A stretch of 19,976 nt of DNA from an uncultured Lachnospiraceae bacterium. Lineage in GTDB: Bacteria > Bacillota > Clostridia > Lachnospirales > Lachnospiraceae. Shown in pieces: positions 13,804 through 19,939 of this stretch. Numbering within the stretch: the stretch's first letter is position 1; each line of letters starts with the position of its first letter. Made by a program: the position numbers and the translations under genes. Where the stretch lies: positions 1 through 19,976 of the forward strand of contig CAJUKV010000055.1 in NCBI GenBank assembly GCA_910587305.1, given 5' to 3'. Under the pieces are notes generated by a model. That model ran no database searches and was not told the origin of the DNA. It saw only the letters and a program-made list of their open reading frames with translations.

Positions 13804-14460
13804 TCAGTTCATTTTAGCAACTCTGTATGTTAAGGAAACATCAACGACTATCAGAATTACCCATACCCCTAAAACAGACAGCAAGCAGGGAGTGCCTTTC
13901 ATAGCGATACAAATGCCTATTATAATAATTCCCCCAATGATAAAGGAAATTCCTCCTATATGTTGGCTTTTCTTCCATGTCACTTCATTTTTCATGCTCC
14001 AATGTGTCCTCAATCCTATCATGGAGTTCATTCGTAACTTAGGCATAATATTTCCCGTAACAATCATTAACATACCAATGATGCCAAAAGCAAGCTGACC
14101 AATGTCCAATGAAACATATGATAAATTTTCGACTTTGTTAAGGCTTGTGTAAAGGGAATGGATATTTAAAGCATTAAACAATATCAGCAGTAAAATACCC
14201 ACAATCATTATAACATTTTTATTATTTTCCCCATATTCTTCCTTTTTTGCCGCCAGCTTTGCCATTCCAAGCAGATAATATCCCATTAATATACTGATTA
14301 TCGGAAATAGCAAAGCCTCATATTTACTTCCCCAACGGTCAACTTGATTATCAAATCCATAATGCGCAGGAATTTTTTCGGGAAGATATGGCAATGCGAT
14401 TAAGGTAACAACTAACGGAAGATACATCAAAATGTAGAATACTGTTTTCTTTGTTTTCAT
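13804..14460 (-). CDS. sdpI: SdpI-like immunity membrane protein (DUF1648 + SdpI domain)
   Basis: A 218-residue membrane protein with about six hydrophobic segments. The N-terminal DUF1648 motif reads LPEKIPAHYGFDNQVDRWGSK (split here at residues 28-48), and the C-terminal SdpI motif reads NSMIGLRTHWSMKNEVTW. In Bacillus subtilis SdpI gives immunity to the SdpC toxin and also relays its presence by sequestering the repressor SdpR. The start at 14460 (MKTKKTVFYIL) has AGGGGG 8 nt upstream. It lies 162 bp downstream of an ArsR-type gene, the sdpRI order, but no sdpABC toxin genes are in the window, so it may protect against foreign toxins. Confidence 0.9.
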   Translation of the reverse strand: MKTKKTVFYILMYLPLVVTLIALPYLPEKIPAHYGFDNQVDRWGSKYEALLFPIISILMGYYLLGMAKLAAKKEEYGENNKNVIMIVGILLLILFNALNIHSLYTSLNKVENLSYVSLDIGQLAFGIIGMLMIVTGNIMPKLRMNSMIGLRTHWSMKNEVTWKKSQHIGGISFIIGGIIIIGICIAMKGTPCLLSVLGVWVILIVVDVSLTYRVAKMN

Positions 14461-14475
14461 TTCTATACCCCCTGC

Positions 14476-14604
14476 ATACCGCGAGCAGTGCCTGCGGTAC
14501 TGCCTCCAGTCAAAGACCCCGCAGCAAGTTGACGTGGTATTTAACCCTCGCGGCAGTCGCCAAATGGACATGCCAGCATGTCCGCTTGGCTCGTTGCTCG
14601 CGGA
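14476..14604. repeat. Palindromic element inserted between the sdpR-like and sdpI-like genes
   Basis: Outer arms CCGCGAGCA (14479-14487) and TGCTCGCGG (14595-14603) are perfect inverted repeats about 125 bp apart. The left arm can instead pair with CTCGCGG (14547-14553). Inside sits a perfect hairpin GGACATGC/GCATGTCC (14566-14583) flanked by GCCAA/TTGGC (14559-14563 and 14586-14590), and TACCGC/GCGGTA at 14477-14499. It is more GC-rich than the genes on both sides and has no coding sense, which suggests a dispersed non-autonomous repeat. Confidence 0.65.
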
Positions 14605-14622
14605 AATAAAGAGTTTGGAAAT

Positions 14623-14898
14623 TTACTTCCAAACCTGACCTCCTCGTAACTCGTTAATCCACATAATAGCTTCATCAAGTACGGATAAATTTAATTCATA
14701 ATAAATAAAATTCTTATATTTAGTTTCATAAATCAAATCTGCTTTTTTTAATTTAGATAAGTGATATGACAGGGCTTGCGGCGTCATGCTCAGTGCATTT
14801 GCCAAATCACCGGAACTTATTTTTCCCTCCTTTAATTTCTGCAAAATTTTCCTTCGATTTTCATCTGCTAACGCTGAAAGTATTTCATTTACCGCCAA
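14623..14898 (-). CDS. ArsR-family transcriptional repressor, SdpR-like
   Basis: A 91-residue winged-helix protein: ILSALADENRRKILQKLKEG, then the recognition helix region TPQALSYHLSKLKKADLI, and the wing YETKYKNFIYYELN. No metal-binding cysteine set is present, so this is not an arsenic or metal sensor; it resembles SdpR, the autorepressor of sdpRI in Bacillus subtilis. The start codon appears to be TTG at 14896-14898, preceded by GAGGTGG; no in-frame ATG gives a complete domain. Low-efficiency initiation would fit a repressor kept at low level. Promoter and operator lie at 14927-14993. Confidence 0.88.
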   Translation of the reverse strand: MAVNEILSALADENRRKILQKLKEGKISSGDLANALSMTPQALSYHLSKLKKADLIYETKYKNFIYYELNLSVLDEAIMWINELRGGQVWK

Positions 14899-14926
14899 TA
14901 TACCACCTCAACTATTTCAACAAATC

Positions 14927-14993
14927 TTTAAATAGATTATACGGAATATGTCTGCAGTAGTCAAGAACTATTTAAAAATAATTTTAAACAGTT
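14927..14993 (-). promoter_or_regulatory. Promoter and nested operators of the sdpR-like gene
   Basis: On the minus strand TTGACT (14959-14964) and TATAAT (14936-14941) are 17 bp apart. TTTAAATAG (14927-14935) and CTATTTAAA (14968-14976) form a perfect 9-bp inverted repeat bracketing the promoter. AACTATTTAAAA (14966-14977) and TTTTAAACAGTT (14982-14993) form an 11-of-12 palindrome directly upstream of the -35. Binding by the ArsR-type protein would block its own transcription. Confidence 0.75.
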
Positions 14994-15127
14994 CCGTACT
15001 CTAATTATCAGAAAATCATTCTGTCCCCGGTCGCTCTACAGGGCGGTATTTCATTTCTGGCGGGCTAATTCCCTCAACAGGGCAGAGGTCACCATTATAA
15101 AAGTACTTTAGGTACTCATTCCATCCT

Positions 15128-15415
15128 TTACTCGAAAAAGAATTTGTCCTGCCCCGCAAATACCTCCATTGTCATCAGAACGCCCAATCGGTACCCTCTG
15201 ATAAATTTGTCCTCGGCATAAAGGCTTTTTTCTTCCGAATTGACATCTATCAGACGTTCTAACAATTCCTTTTCCCTGCTACTTAGTTTTTCCTCTAATT
15301 CATTATGGAGCTTATAGCCTTCATCAATCAGCTTTTTACGTTGCGGACTTTGTGTTTCATTCACTTCGATAACTTGAAGCTGTTCGCCTGCAAACGCCCT
15401 CAATAATTTATCCAT
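15128..15415 (-). CDS. Small DUF6809-like protein
   Basis: A 95-residue acidic, mostly helical protein starting MDKLLRAFAGEQLQVIEV, with GAAGGA 8 nt upstream of 15415. The central RKKLIDEGYKLHNELEEKLSSREKELLERLID is likely coiled coil. FIRGYRLGVLMTMEVFAG near the C-terminus resembles the conserved end of clostridial DUF6809 proteins, from memory. Members are common in integrative elements and plasmids of gut Clostridia. It follows the ribbon-helix-helix gene by 144 bp and may be cotranscribed. Function is unknown. Nothing else is recognised from 15000 to 15127. Confidence 0.7.
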   Translation of the reverse strand: MDKLLRAFAGEQLQVIEVNETQSPQRKKLIDEGYKLHNELEEKLSSREKELLERLIDVNSEEKSLYAEDKFIRGYRLGVLMTMEVFAGQDKFFFE

Positions 15416-15452
15416 TACGTTTTCCTTCCCTTTCTTTTCGTCCACAAGCCGC

Positions 15453-15560
15453 TTGCAAGGCGAAGCCGAACAGTGCTATAATATTTGAGCGGCTCACATT
15501 GTTGCGGGTGGCATGAGGGAAGTGGTGTAAATATGTTTGCCAACGGCACCACTTCCTTTT
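15453..15560 (+). ncRNA. Candidate plus-strand small RNA between two minus-strand genes
   Basis: TTGCAA (15453-15458) and TATAAT (15477-15482), 18 bp apart, face the plus strand. About 70 nt later a perfect 10-bp stem GGAAGTGGTG (15518-15527) with CACCACTTCC (15547-15556) is followed by TTTTC. The implied transcript, roughly 15489-15560, would be complementary to the spacer mRNA between the RHH gene and the DUF6809-like gene. The T run is short, so termination efficiency is uncertain. Confidence 0.45.
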
Positions 15561-15733
15561 CATTTCTCTGCATTGAGAGCCTTAATGCCGTCACGCAATC
15601 CCTGTGGGCGTGATACTCCAGCCCGCTGACAATATCGGTCTAACATTTTCAGTTCTTCTTCTGTCAAACGCACGTCTACGCGCATGGCCTTAGGATTGTC
15701 CGTTGTTGGCCGCCCTCTATGCTTCTCAGGCAT
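15560..15733 (-). CDS. Small ribbon-helix-helix type DNA-binding protein
   Basis: A 57-residue protein from 15733 (MPEKHRGRPTTDNPKAMRVD) with AAGGAGG 6 nt upstream. RVDVRLTEEELKMLDRYCQRAGVSRPQGLRDGIKAL has the beta strand, helix, turn, helix pattern of Arc/MetJ-type repressors; the polar strand would contact DNA. Such proteins are frequent on clostridial mobile elements. Two direct repeats in its promoter are good candidates for an autoregulatory operator. Confidence 0.82.
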   Translation of the reverse strand: MPEKHRGRPTTDNPKAMRVDVRLTEEELKMLDRYCQRAGVSRPQGLRDGIKALNAEK

Positions 15734-15762
15734 GCTTCCCTCCTTTCCTTGCCAACACAATT

Positions 15763-15812
15763 AGTATAATATATTACCGCCAATAATTCAAGAAATATTT
15801 TACCGCCAATAA
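15763..15812 (-). promoter_or_regulatory. Promoter of the RHH gene with paired direct-repeat operator
   Basis: On the minus strand TTGAAT (15786-15791) and TATACT (15763-15768) are 17 bp apart. The 13-bp word TTACCGCCAATAA (plus-strand reading) occurs at 15774-15786, within the spacer, and at 15800-15812, upstream of the -35, 26 bp apart. That spacing puts both copies near the same DNA face, fitting cooperative binding by an RHH repressor. Confidence 0.7.
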
Positions 15813-15943
15813 ATAGTGAATAGGACAAACAGGCGCTCGGCGCTCCTGCATGGAAGTATATGCCTTTCTCCCCGTCCCTGGCTTTCATCACAAGTATTAT
15901 GGGCAATGGGGATAAGACTGCGGAAACTCAAGAATAAAAAGCG

Positions 15944-15972
15944 TTGTCATGGGATTGTATTTTGGCTATAAT
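15944..15972 (+). promoter_or_regulatory. Plus-strand promoter before the Uma2 fragment
   Basis: TTGTCA (15944-15949) and TATAAT (15967-15972) are 17 bp apart, with a start site near 15979, only about 18 nt before the ATG at 15997. The control region appears intact although its gene is truncated. Nothing is recognised between 15813 and 15943. Confidence 0.65.
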
Positions 15973-15996
15973 ATATGTTGAAAGAGGCAGTAAAAA

Positions 15997-16257
15997 ATGG
16001 ATGCTGCAAGACAGTCAGAATATCATACAATAGATGATATATATCATCTGCCGGACGGACAAAGAGCAGAATTTAGTGGTCATACAAGCGGAAGCAACAG
16101 CCAAAACAGCCGTTGCTTCCGTCTTAATTGGGACCCCGGAAAACCGATATATTTCTACCGGAGTCTACTTATATATATAAATATTATTTACAGCCGTCAA
16201 ACTTTGGAATTATACTTTCCTCCCAGCAGTGCCTCAAAAACATCGCTTCCGTATTGA
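15997..16257 (+). pseudogene. Truncated Uma2-family (DUF820) nuclease fragment
   Basis: The first 27 residues, with HTIDDIYHLPDGQRAEF, match the typical Uma2 opening (TIEDYYALPDGxRAELIDG). Similarity stops near 16070, where the expected IDGxIYxMAPP stretch is replaced by unrelated sequence and a hairpin; the frame stays open to 16257 but the last 60 bp overlap the opposing gene at 16197. A full Uma2 protein is about 180-200 residues. This looks like a decayed gene start left after a deletion or insertion. GAAAGAGG precedes the ATG, so a short peptide could still be made. Confidence 0.65.
16089..16121. repeat. Hairpin at the break of the Uma2 fragment
   Basis: CGGAAGCAAC (16089-16098) pairs perfectly with GTTGCTTCCG (16112-16121) across a 13-nt loop. 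No strong T run follows on either strand. It starts just where similarity to Uma2 ends and could mark the junction or stop transcription weakly on either side. Confidence 0.55.
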
Positions 16258-16937
16258 TTATAAGTATAATTTCCCGCATAGATGCTCTTATTGATTACCG
16301 CCAGGTTCGTTTCCGCATTGGAAATAACATTTTCCGCCCGTTTTCCAATATCATCCACAAAAGTGCCCTCCGACCCTAAAACTTTCTTTAAAGTTTCCGC
16401 ATCGGCCTCCTTTAAGCGCTCCTGGTCTAAGGACAACGTACCATCCTCTTTCTGCGTGATGCCAAGGCTTTCCAAGTCCTTTTTGGCATTCTGGAAATAC
16501 CCCTTCATCTGCTTTAAGTAAATCTCGTTGACCTTGCTCTCTTCCGCGCTCATACTCTTAATCATTTTATTGTATTCATCAATCAGGCCCGTAATCTCTT
16601 TACGCGCATCCACCCTGTATTCGGCAATTTCATCCTCCGTCATTTCATCCCATTTCTTTTCAGGCCAGAGAAGCAGATTTTTTACATGCTTTTTCACATT
16701 TTCCGCCGCATCCTTCATGGTGGTGTAATTTTCCTTCGATTTCCGGTCAGCCTCGCTTACATTTGCATTTTGCTTTCCGGCCTTATTGTTAATCGAATTG
16801 ATCACGCTATCCTTATTGTTGTTAGAGCCGCCAAGCAGTGCTTGACCTGTTGCGGCGCTCTGGGCTCTTGCCCGCGACCTTGCCTGGCTAAGCAGCCTGT
16901 TTTGTGTAATAAGCGGATTAATTTTATTTGTGCTCAT
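16197..16937 (-). CDS. Unrecognised helical protein with a FliD-like motif
   Basis: A 246-residue soluble protein with no signal peptide or membrane segment. Residues about 5-40 are Ala/Arg/Asn-rich (RLLSQARSRARAQSAATGQ); residues 55-210 are mostly charged helix. The stretch LGITQKEDGTLSLDQERLKEA, then LKKVLGSEGTFVDDIGKRA, resembles the motif near the C-terminus of flagellar cap protein FliD. The end, IYAGNYTYNQYGSDVFEALLGGKYN, is distinctive. AGGAGGA precedes the ATG, and a promoter lies at 16964-16992. It follows the response regulator by 91 bp. Surface or secreted filament-like function is only a guess. Confidence 0.75.
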   Translation of the reverse strand: MSTNKINPLITQNRLLSQARSRARAQSAATGQALLGGSNNNKDSVINSINNKAGKQNANVSEADRKSKENYTTMKDAAENVKKHVKNLLLWPEKKWDEMTEDEIAEYRVDARKEITGLIDEYNKMIKSMSAEESKVNEIYLKQMKGYFQNAKKDLESLGITQKEDGTLSLDQERLKEADAETLKKVLGSEGTFVDDIGKRAENVISNAETNLAVINKSIYAGNYTYNQYGSDVFEALLGGKYNSKV

Positions 16938-16963
16938 ATCCTTATCCTCCTGACAATCAATAA

Positions 16964-16992
16964 ATTATATCATCGGGCATAGGCCCTGTACA
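16964..16992 (-). promoter_or_regulatory. Promoter of the FliD-motif protein gene
   Basis: On the minus strand TGTACA (16987-16992) and TATAAT (16964-16969) are 17 bp apart. The spacer holds GGGC/GCCC, a small dyad that a regulator could read. The gene can therefore be transcribed separately from the upstream response regulator. Confidence 0.6.
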
Positions 16993-17028
16993 TTTCATCT
17001 TCCCGGCCTGTTAAGTCCGGCGTACATA

Positions 17029-17733
17029 TTACTGCTGTTTCCTTCGTAAAAATTCCATATAAGCGTCCACAAAAGCGCTGTACTTCTGCTTTGCCATCAA
17101 AATGGTTTCTCCGTTCTTAATCTGTATGTTTCCGGTATCGTACCCCTTTACCGCATTTAAATTCACCAAATATCCCCTGTGACATCTAAAAAACGTGTCT
17201 CCCAGCATTCCCTCAAGTTCGCTCATTTTTGCATAGTAAGAAATCTGTTCCTCCTTCAAGTGCAGCACAATCTTTCTGCCCTCATTTTCCGCATACAGAA
17301 TACTGTCCCTGGGTATATTGCGGTACAGACCTTTTACCCGTATCACCAGAGGTTCCGAAGCTTTCTCCGGCTCACATTCCGCAACGGCCTGCCTGAGCAC
17401 CCGGAAAAATTTTTCTTCATTTATGGGTTTCAGCAGGTACTGGAACGCCTGCACATCAAAAGCATCAAAAACATATTCTTTAAGAGCCGTCACAAACACA
17501 ATTACCGCCTCGGACTCCTGCCGCAGGCTCCTTGCCATATCAATTCCACTCATTCCCTTTAAATCAATATCCAGAAAATAAATATCAAATCCTTTTCCTT
17601 TTTCCAGCAATTCCTCCCCGGAGGAAAACACCTCTATCCGGCAATCCTTTCTGTCCGCAATCCCTCTTTTTATTAATTGTTTCAGATATTCTCCCATGCT
17701 TTTTTCATCATCGCAAACTGCAATCCGAAGCAT
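17029..17733 (-). CDS. LytTR-type response regulator (AgrA-like), orphan
   Basis: A 234-residue response regulator. The receiver domain (1-120) has the acidic pair Asp8-Asp9, phospho-acceptor Asp55 in YFLDIDLKG, Thr82 in VTALKE and Lys102 in LLKP. The LytTR domain (about 130-232) has RDSILYAENEGRKIVLHL and FFRCHRGYLVNLNAVKGY. Start is uncertain: 17733 gives the family start MLRIAVCDDE, while an ATG at 17745 lies nearer the GAAAGGAT site. No histidine kinase is present in the window, so its input is unknown. Neighbours on both sides are proteins of unknown function that it may control. A weak promoter, TTGCGA-N17-TATATA, lies at 17812-17840. Confidence 0.92.
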   Translation of the reverse strand: MLRIAVCDDEKSMGEYLKQLIKRGIADRKDCRIEVFSSGEELLEKGKGFDIYFLDIDLKGMSGIDMARSLRQESEAVIVFVTALKEYVFDAFDVQAFQYLLKPINEEKFFRVLRQAVAECEPEKASEPLVIRVKGLYRNIPRDSILYAENEGRKIVLHLKEEQISYYAKMSELEGMLGDTFFRCHRGYLVNLNAVKGYDTGNIQIKNGETILMAKQKYSAFVDAYMEFLRRKQQ

Positions 17734-17811
17734 ACTGGTAACCATATCCTTTCTTCTGTCAATAAGCCGGGGACGTCGCAAAAATTCAAAAAATTCATCC
17801 CCTCGTAAGTC

Positions 17812-17840
17812 TATATATTTATATCGGTCTCTTTTCGCAA
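17812..17840 (-). promoter_or_regulatory. Possible promoter of the response regulator gene
   Basis: On the minus strand TTGCGA (17835-17840) and TATATA (17812-17817) are 17 bp apart, about 75 bp before the coding start. Both hexamers deviate from consensus. TTTTGTAAT repeats occur just upstream (about 17853-17881). Confidence 0.4.
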
Positions 17841-17965
17841 ACCTAAAATTATTTTGTAATAAAAAGATTATTTTTTGTAATCAATGGCCGCCGTTGCAGT
17901 CGCTCTGTCCAAAATTTATCGGAATTGTGACGTACATTTGGCAGAAAACGATTTTCAAACATGCT

Positions 17966-18658
17966 CTAGCTCTCTGCCACGTCCGGGGTTAACAGCAGTC
18001 TGGCAAAACTGATGTACTGGGCCATGCTCTGCTCGGCGAACATCCCTTCATAATCTCCGCGCCGCACCGCCGCTTCCTTTAATACCTGCCCCATAATCTT
18101 TTCTTTCAGGGCCGCTTCATTTTGCTGCTCTATATACTTTTTGTGCCTTTTCGCACGCTTCTCCCAAAAGCTGTCCTCCGATTCCTCATCAAAAATACTG
18201 CCGCCTTTTCCTCCCTGAAATCCTATATTCCAGCCTTCCCCATGGTATTCCTCTTTGGTCTCCCCAAAATGATGTACGCTAAAACTTCCTCCGCAGATGC
18301 CCGCCCATGGGTCGTTAAAGGAAAAGTTCGCCTTTAATGTATCCAATACCCACTTTTCATAGGCAGGATCTTTTTTCATAGCCTCAAAGCCCTTATCCGA
18401 GATGTGAATGGAAACGGAGCTCATTGCCTGAGAGGGATGCATTGGAATCTGGGATATTTTCCGGTGAATGTACTGCTTATATTCCTCTAACGTCATATCT
18501 TCTGTGGAAATCGCGCCTTTGCTTTTGCTCTCCTCTAACGCCTCCACCATATCCCGAAAGCCCATAACCCCCTTTGTCTGCGTACCTGCAAGCTGGCTTT
18601 GTAAAAAACCGCTGTATGCCCTGGTCATGCTGTTTACAAAAATCTCATTGCCCGTCAT
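17966..18658 (-). CDS. Unknown-function protein, DUF6033-like
   Basis: A 230-residue soluble protein starting MTGNEIFVNSMTRAYSGFLQ, with GGAGGGG 6 nt upstream. VSIHISDKGFEAMKKDPAYEKWVLDTLKANFSF then PWAGICGG and VHHFGETKEEYHGEGWNIGF look like a compact conserved domain (residues about 80-160). A Lys/Arg/Gln-rich helical stretch follows (FWEKRAKRHKKYIEQQ). I associate this pattern with Lachnospiraceae proteins labelled DUF6033, from memory only. There is no signal peptide. Its opening, like that of the 16937 gene, is Ser/Gln/Ala-rich helix, suggesting the two may be functionally linked around the response regulator. Confidence 0.65.
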   Translation of the reverse strand: MTGNEIFVNSMTRAYSGFLQSQLAGTQTKGVMGFRDMVEALEESKSKGAISTEDMTLEEYKQYIHRKISQIPMHPSQAMSSVSIHISDKGFEAMKKDPAYEKWVLDTLKANFSFNDPWAGICGGSFSVHHFGETKEEYHGEGWNIGFQGGKGGSIFDEESEDSFWEKRAKRHKKYIEQQNEAALKEKIMGQVLKEAAVRRGDYEGMFAEQSMAQYISFARLLLTPDVAES

Positions 18659-18685
18659 CTGCTCCCCTCCTTACCATAATGCGGC

Positions 18686-18730
18686 AAAAGCGCACCATCA
18701 AAGGTTTCAATCCCTTGAAAATGCGCTTTT
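18686..18730 (-). promoter_or_regulatory. Hairpin in the leader of the DUF6033-like gene
   Basis: AAAAGCGCA (18686-18694) pairs with TGCGCTTTT (18722-18730); inside, TTTCAA/TTGAAA around 18705-18720 offers an alternative pairing. It ends 27 nt before the start codon. The rest of 18731-18874 is AT-rich with no gene and no convincing promoter pair that I can identify. Confidence 0.5.
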
Positions 18731-18874
18731 CATAGCTCCCCTTTTGACAATAAATATATCGTTCTTTACGGGTATATACTTTAGAAACTTTATATGAAAT
18801 AAATCAATTCTGTCATAAAATTAATAAGTCAAGGACTTGTTTTGCTACCCTGTCTATAAATATTACAAATTAAA

Positions 18875-19306
18875 TCATAAAAAAACATCCTGTTCCATTT
18901 GGGACATACAATACTTTTCAGCCAATAGGATAAATTCGCCTGCCACATCAATTTGCCGTTCTGTCTCTTCACGGCTGGCTATATAAAAATCATCATAATC
19001 ACTGGCATGGCGAATTTCTTCTGCCTCGCCAATTTTTCTGCCTATTTCTCTGGAAAATATTTCAGTTTTTACATACTCTCTGTTAAAATTTCCTATTGTA
19101 TCTTTATGCCGTTTGTATGCTTTTCCACTTAAGGCATGTATTGCATTAATGGCATGGAATATGGCATAATAGGCCCGATTATTAGCCCCTTTATACTCCC
19201 CTGCTTCATAAAGGATTTTGGCCGATTTCAAAGTATCTTTTGATGTCTCAAGTCGATATACAACAAGATCTCTCCTTGTTCCTGATTCTCTTTTAGGCTG
19301 CTCCAT
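18875..19306 (-). CDS. HEPN-domain toxin of an MNT/HEPN pair
   Basis: A 143-residue all-helical HEPN protein. ANNRAYYAIFHAINAIH holds the R-X6-H element (Arg44, His51) expected of HEPN ribonucleases. SDYDDFYIA (102-110) supplies tyrosines of the kind AMPylated by partner MNT proteins in HepT/MntA systems, although the precise HepT motif is not assured. The start at 19306 (MEQPKRESG) follows GGAGG by about 12 nt and overlaps the MNT gene by 14 bp; an ATG at 19339 is less likely. Function as an RNase toxin is by family analogy. Residues N-terminal to 15 are basic and may be flexible. Confidence 0.88.
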   Translation of the reverse strand: MEQPKRESGTRRDLVVYRLETSKDTLKSAKILYEAGEYKGANNRAYYAIFHAINAIHALSGKAYKRHKDTIGNFNREYVKTEIFSREIGRKIGEAEEIRHASDYDDFYIASREETERQIDVAGEFILLAEKYCMSQMEQDVFL

Positions 19307-19634
19307 ACAATACCACTCCCTCCTTCTGAATATTGGCATAAAACGGATAATTTACAACCCATTTTTTGAAAAATTCTTCACTCTTAACGATAGGCTTTAT
19401 ATCAATATCATTATCTAAATTGAAATCATATGTCATATAAGACAGTTGCTGACTATACTTTTTTAATTCCAAATCAGTCATGTCCAATAAAATCATTATA
19501 TCCACATCCGAATCAAATCCAAAATCCCCTCTTGCATAAGAGCCATATAAAATAACCTGTCTGAGATAGTCTCCATATATGTTTTGTATTTCAACAACAT
19601 ACTGTTCTATTAAGTGTTGCATTGTCTGTAACAT
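19293..19634 (-). CDS. Minimal nucleotidyltransferase (MNT) antitoxin
   Basis: A 113-residue nucleotidyltransferase. GSYARGDFGFDSDVDIMIL holds the GS motif (31-32) and the two metal aspartates (Asp43, Asp45); Asp78 in NDIDIKPI is the likely third carboxylate. In characterised pairs the MNT enzyme AMPylates and silences the HEPN toxin. The start at 19634 (MLQTMQHLIEQ) has GAGGAGG 7 nt upstream. The MNT-first order and 14-bp overlap with the HEPN gene are usual. Transcription is from the promoter at 19685-19713. Confidence 0.92.
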   Translation of the reverse strand: MLQTMQHLIEQYVVEIQNIYGDYLRQVILYGSYARGDFGFDSDVDIMILLDMTDLELKKYSQQLSYMTYDFNLDNDIDIKPIVKSEEFFKKWVVNYPFYANIQKEGVVLYGAA

Positions 19635-19684
19635 CTCATAACCTCCTCGAATAAATACATGAAATGTCATTTTAACACACCATT

Positions 19685-19713
19685 ATTATATCCACTTTTG
19701 CATCTGTTCACAA
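19685..19713 (-). promoter_or_regulatory. Promoter of the MNT/HEPN operon
   Basis: On the minus strand TTGTGA (19708-19713) and TATAAT (19685-19690) are 17 bp apart, about 50 bp before the MNT start codon. Confidence 0.65.
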
Positions 19714-19801
19714 CCCACTTTGATATGGTAAAAGGGCTTTTCTGAAATTCATTAGTTACTTTTCACGGGGTGGGGAAAACCAATTGAATAATTACTTTAA
19801 G

Positions 19802-19842
19802 CACTGTGATTTCCAAGGTTGAATCACAGTGTTTTTATTTTT
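19802..19842 (+). terminator. Strong plus-strand intrinsic terminator without an obvious gene
   Basis: CACTGTGATT (19802-19811) pairs perfectly with AATCACAGTG (19822-19831) and is followed by TTTTTATTTTT. It acts on plus-strand transcripts only. No plus-strand gene precedes it between 19306 and 19800, so it either ends an unrecognised small RNA or shields the downstream promoter. Confidence 0.85.
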
Positions 19843-19847
19843 AAGTA

Positions 19848-19914
19848 AATAGTGGGAATTTCTTAAATTAATTACCACTATTATATTGACATTATAATAG
19901 CGGTATGATATAAT
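19848..19914 (+). promoter_or_regulatory. Perfect-consensus promoter overlaid by an inverted-repeat operator
   Basis: TTGACA (19886-19891) and TATAAT (19909-19914) are exactly 17 bp apart. TACCACTATTATA (19873-19885) and TATAATAGCGGTA (19893-19905) form a 12-of-13 inverted repeat centred on the -35. A third half-site, AATAGTGG (19848-19855), lies upstream in opposite orientation to CCACTATT (19875-19882). Such a strong promoter is probably held off by a dimeric repressor. Confidence 0.85.
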
Positions 19915-19939
19915 GTGTTTGTCACTAGGAGGTGAGAAA

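Noticed and set aside
15676..15906. Minus-strand frame overlapping the RHH gene and its promoter
   Set aside because: It runs across the RHH promoter and operator repeats in another frame, with no family pattern or ribosome binding site.
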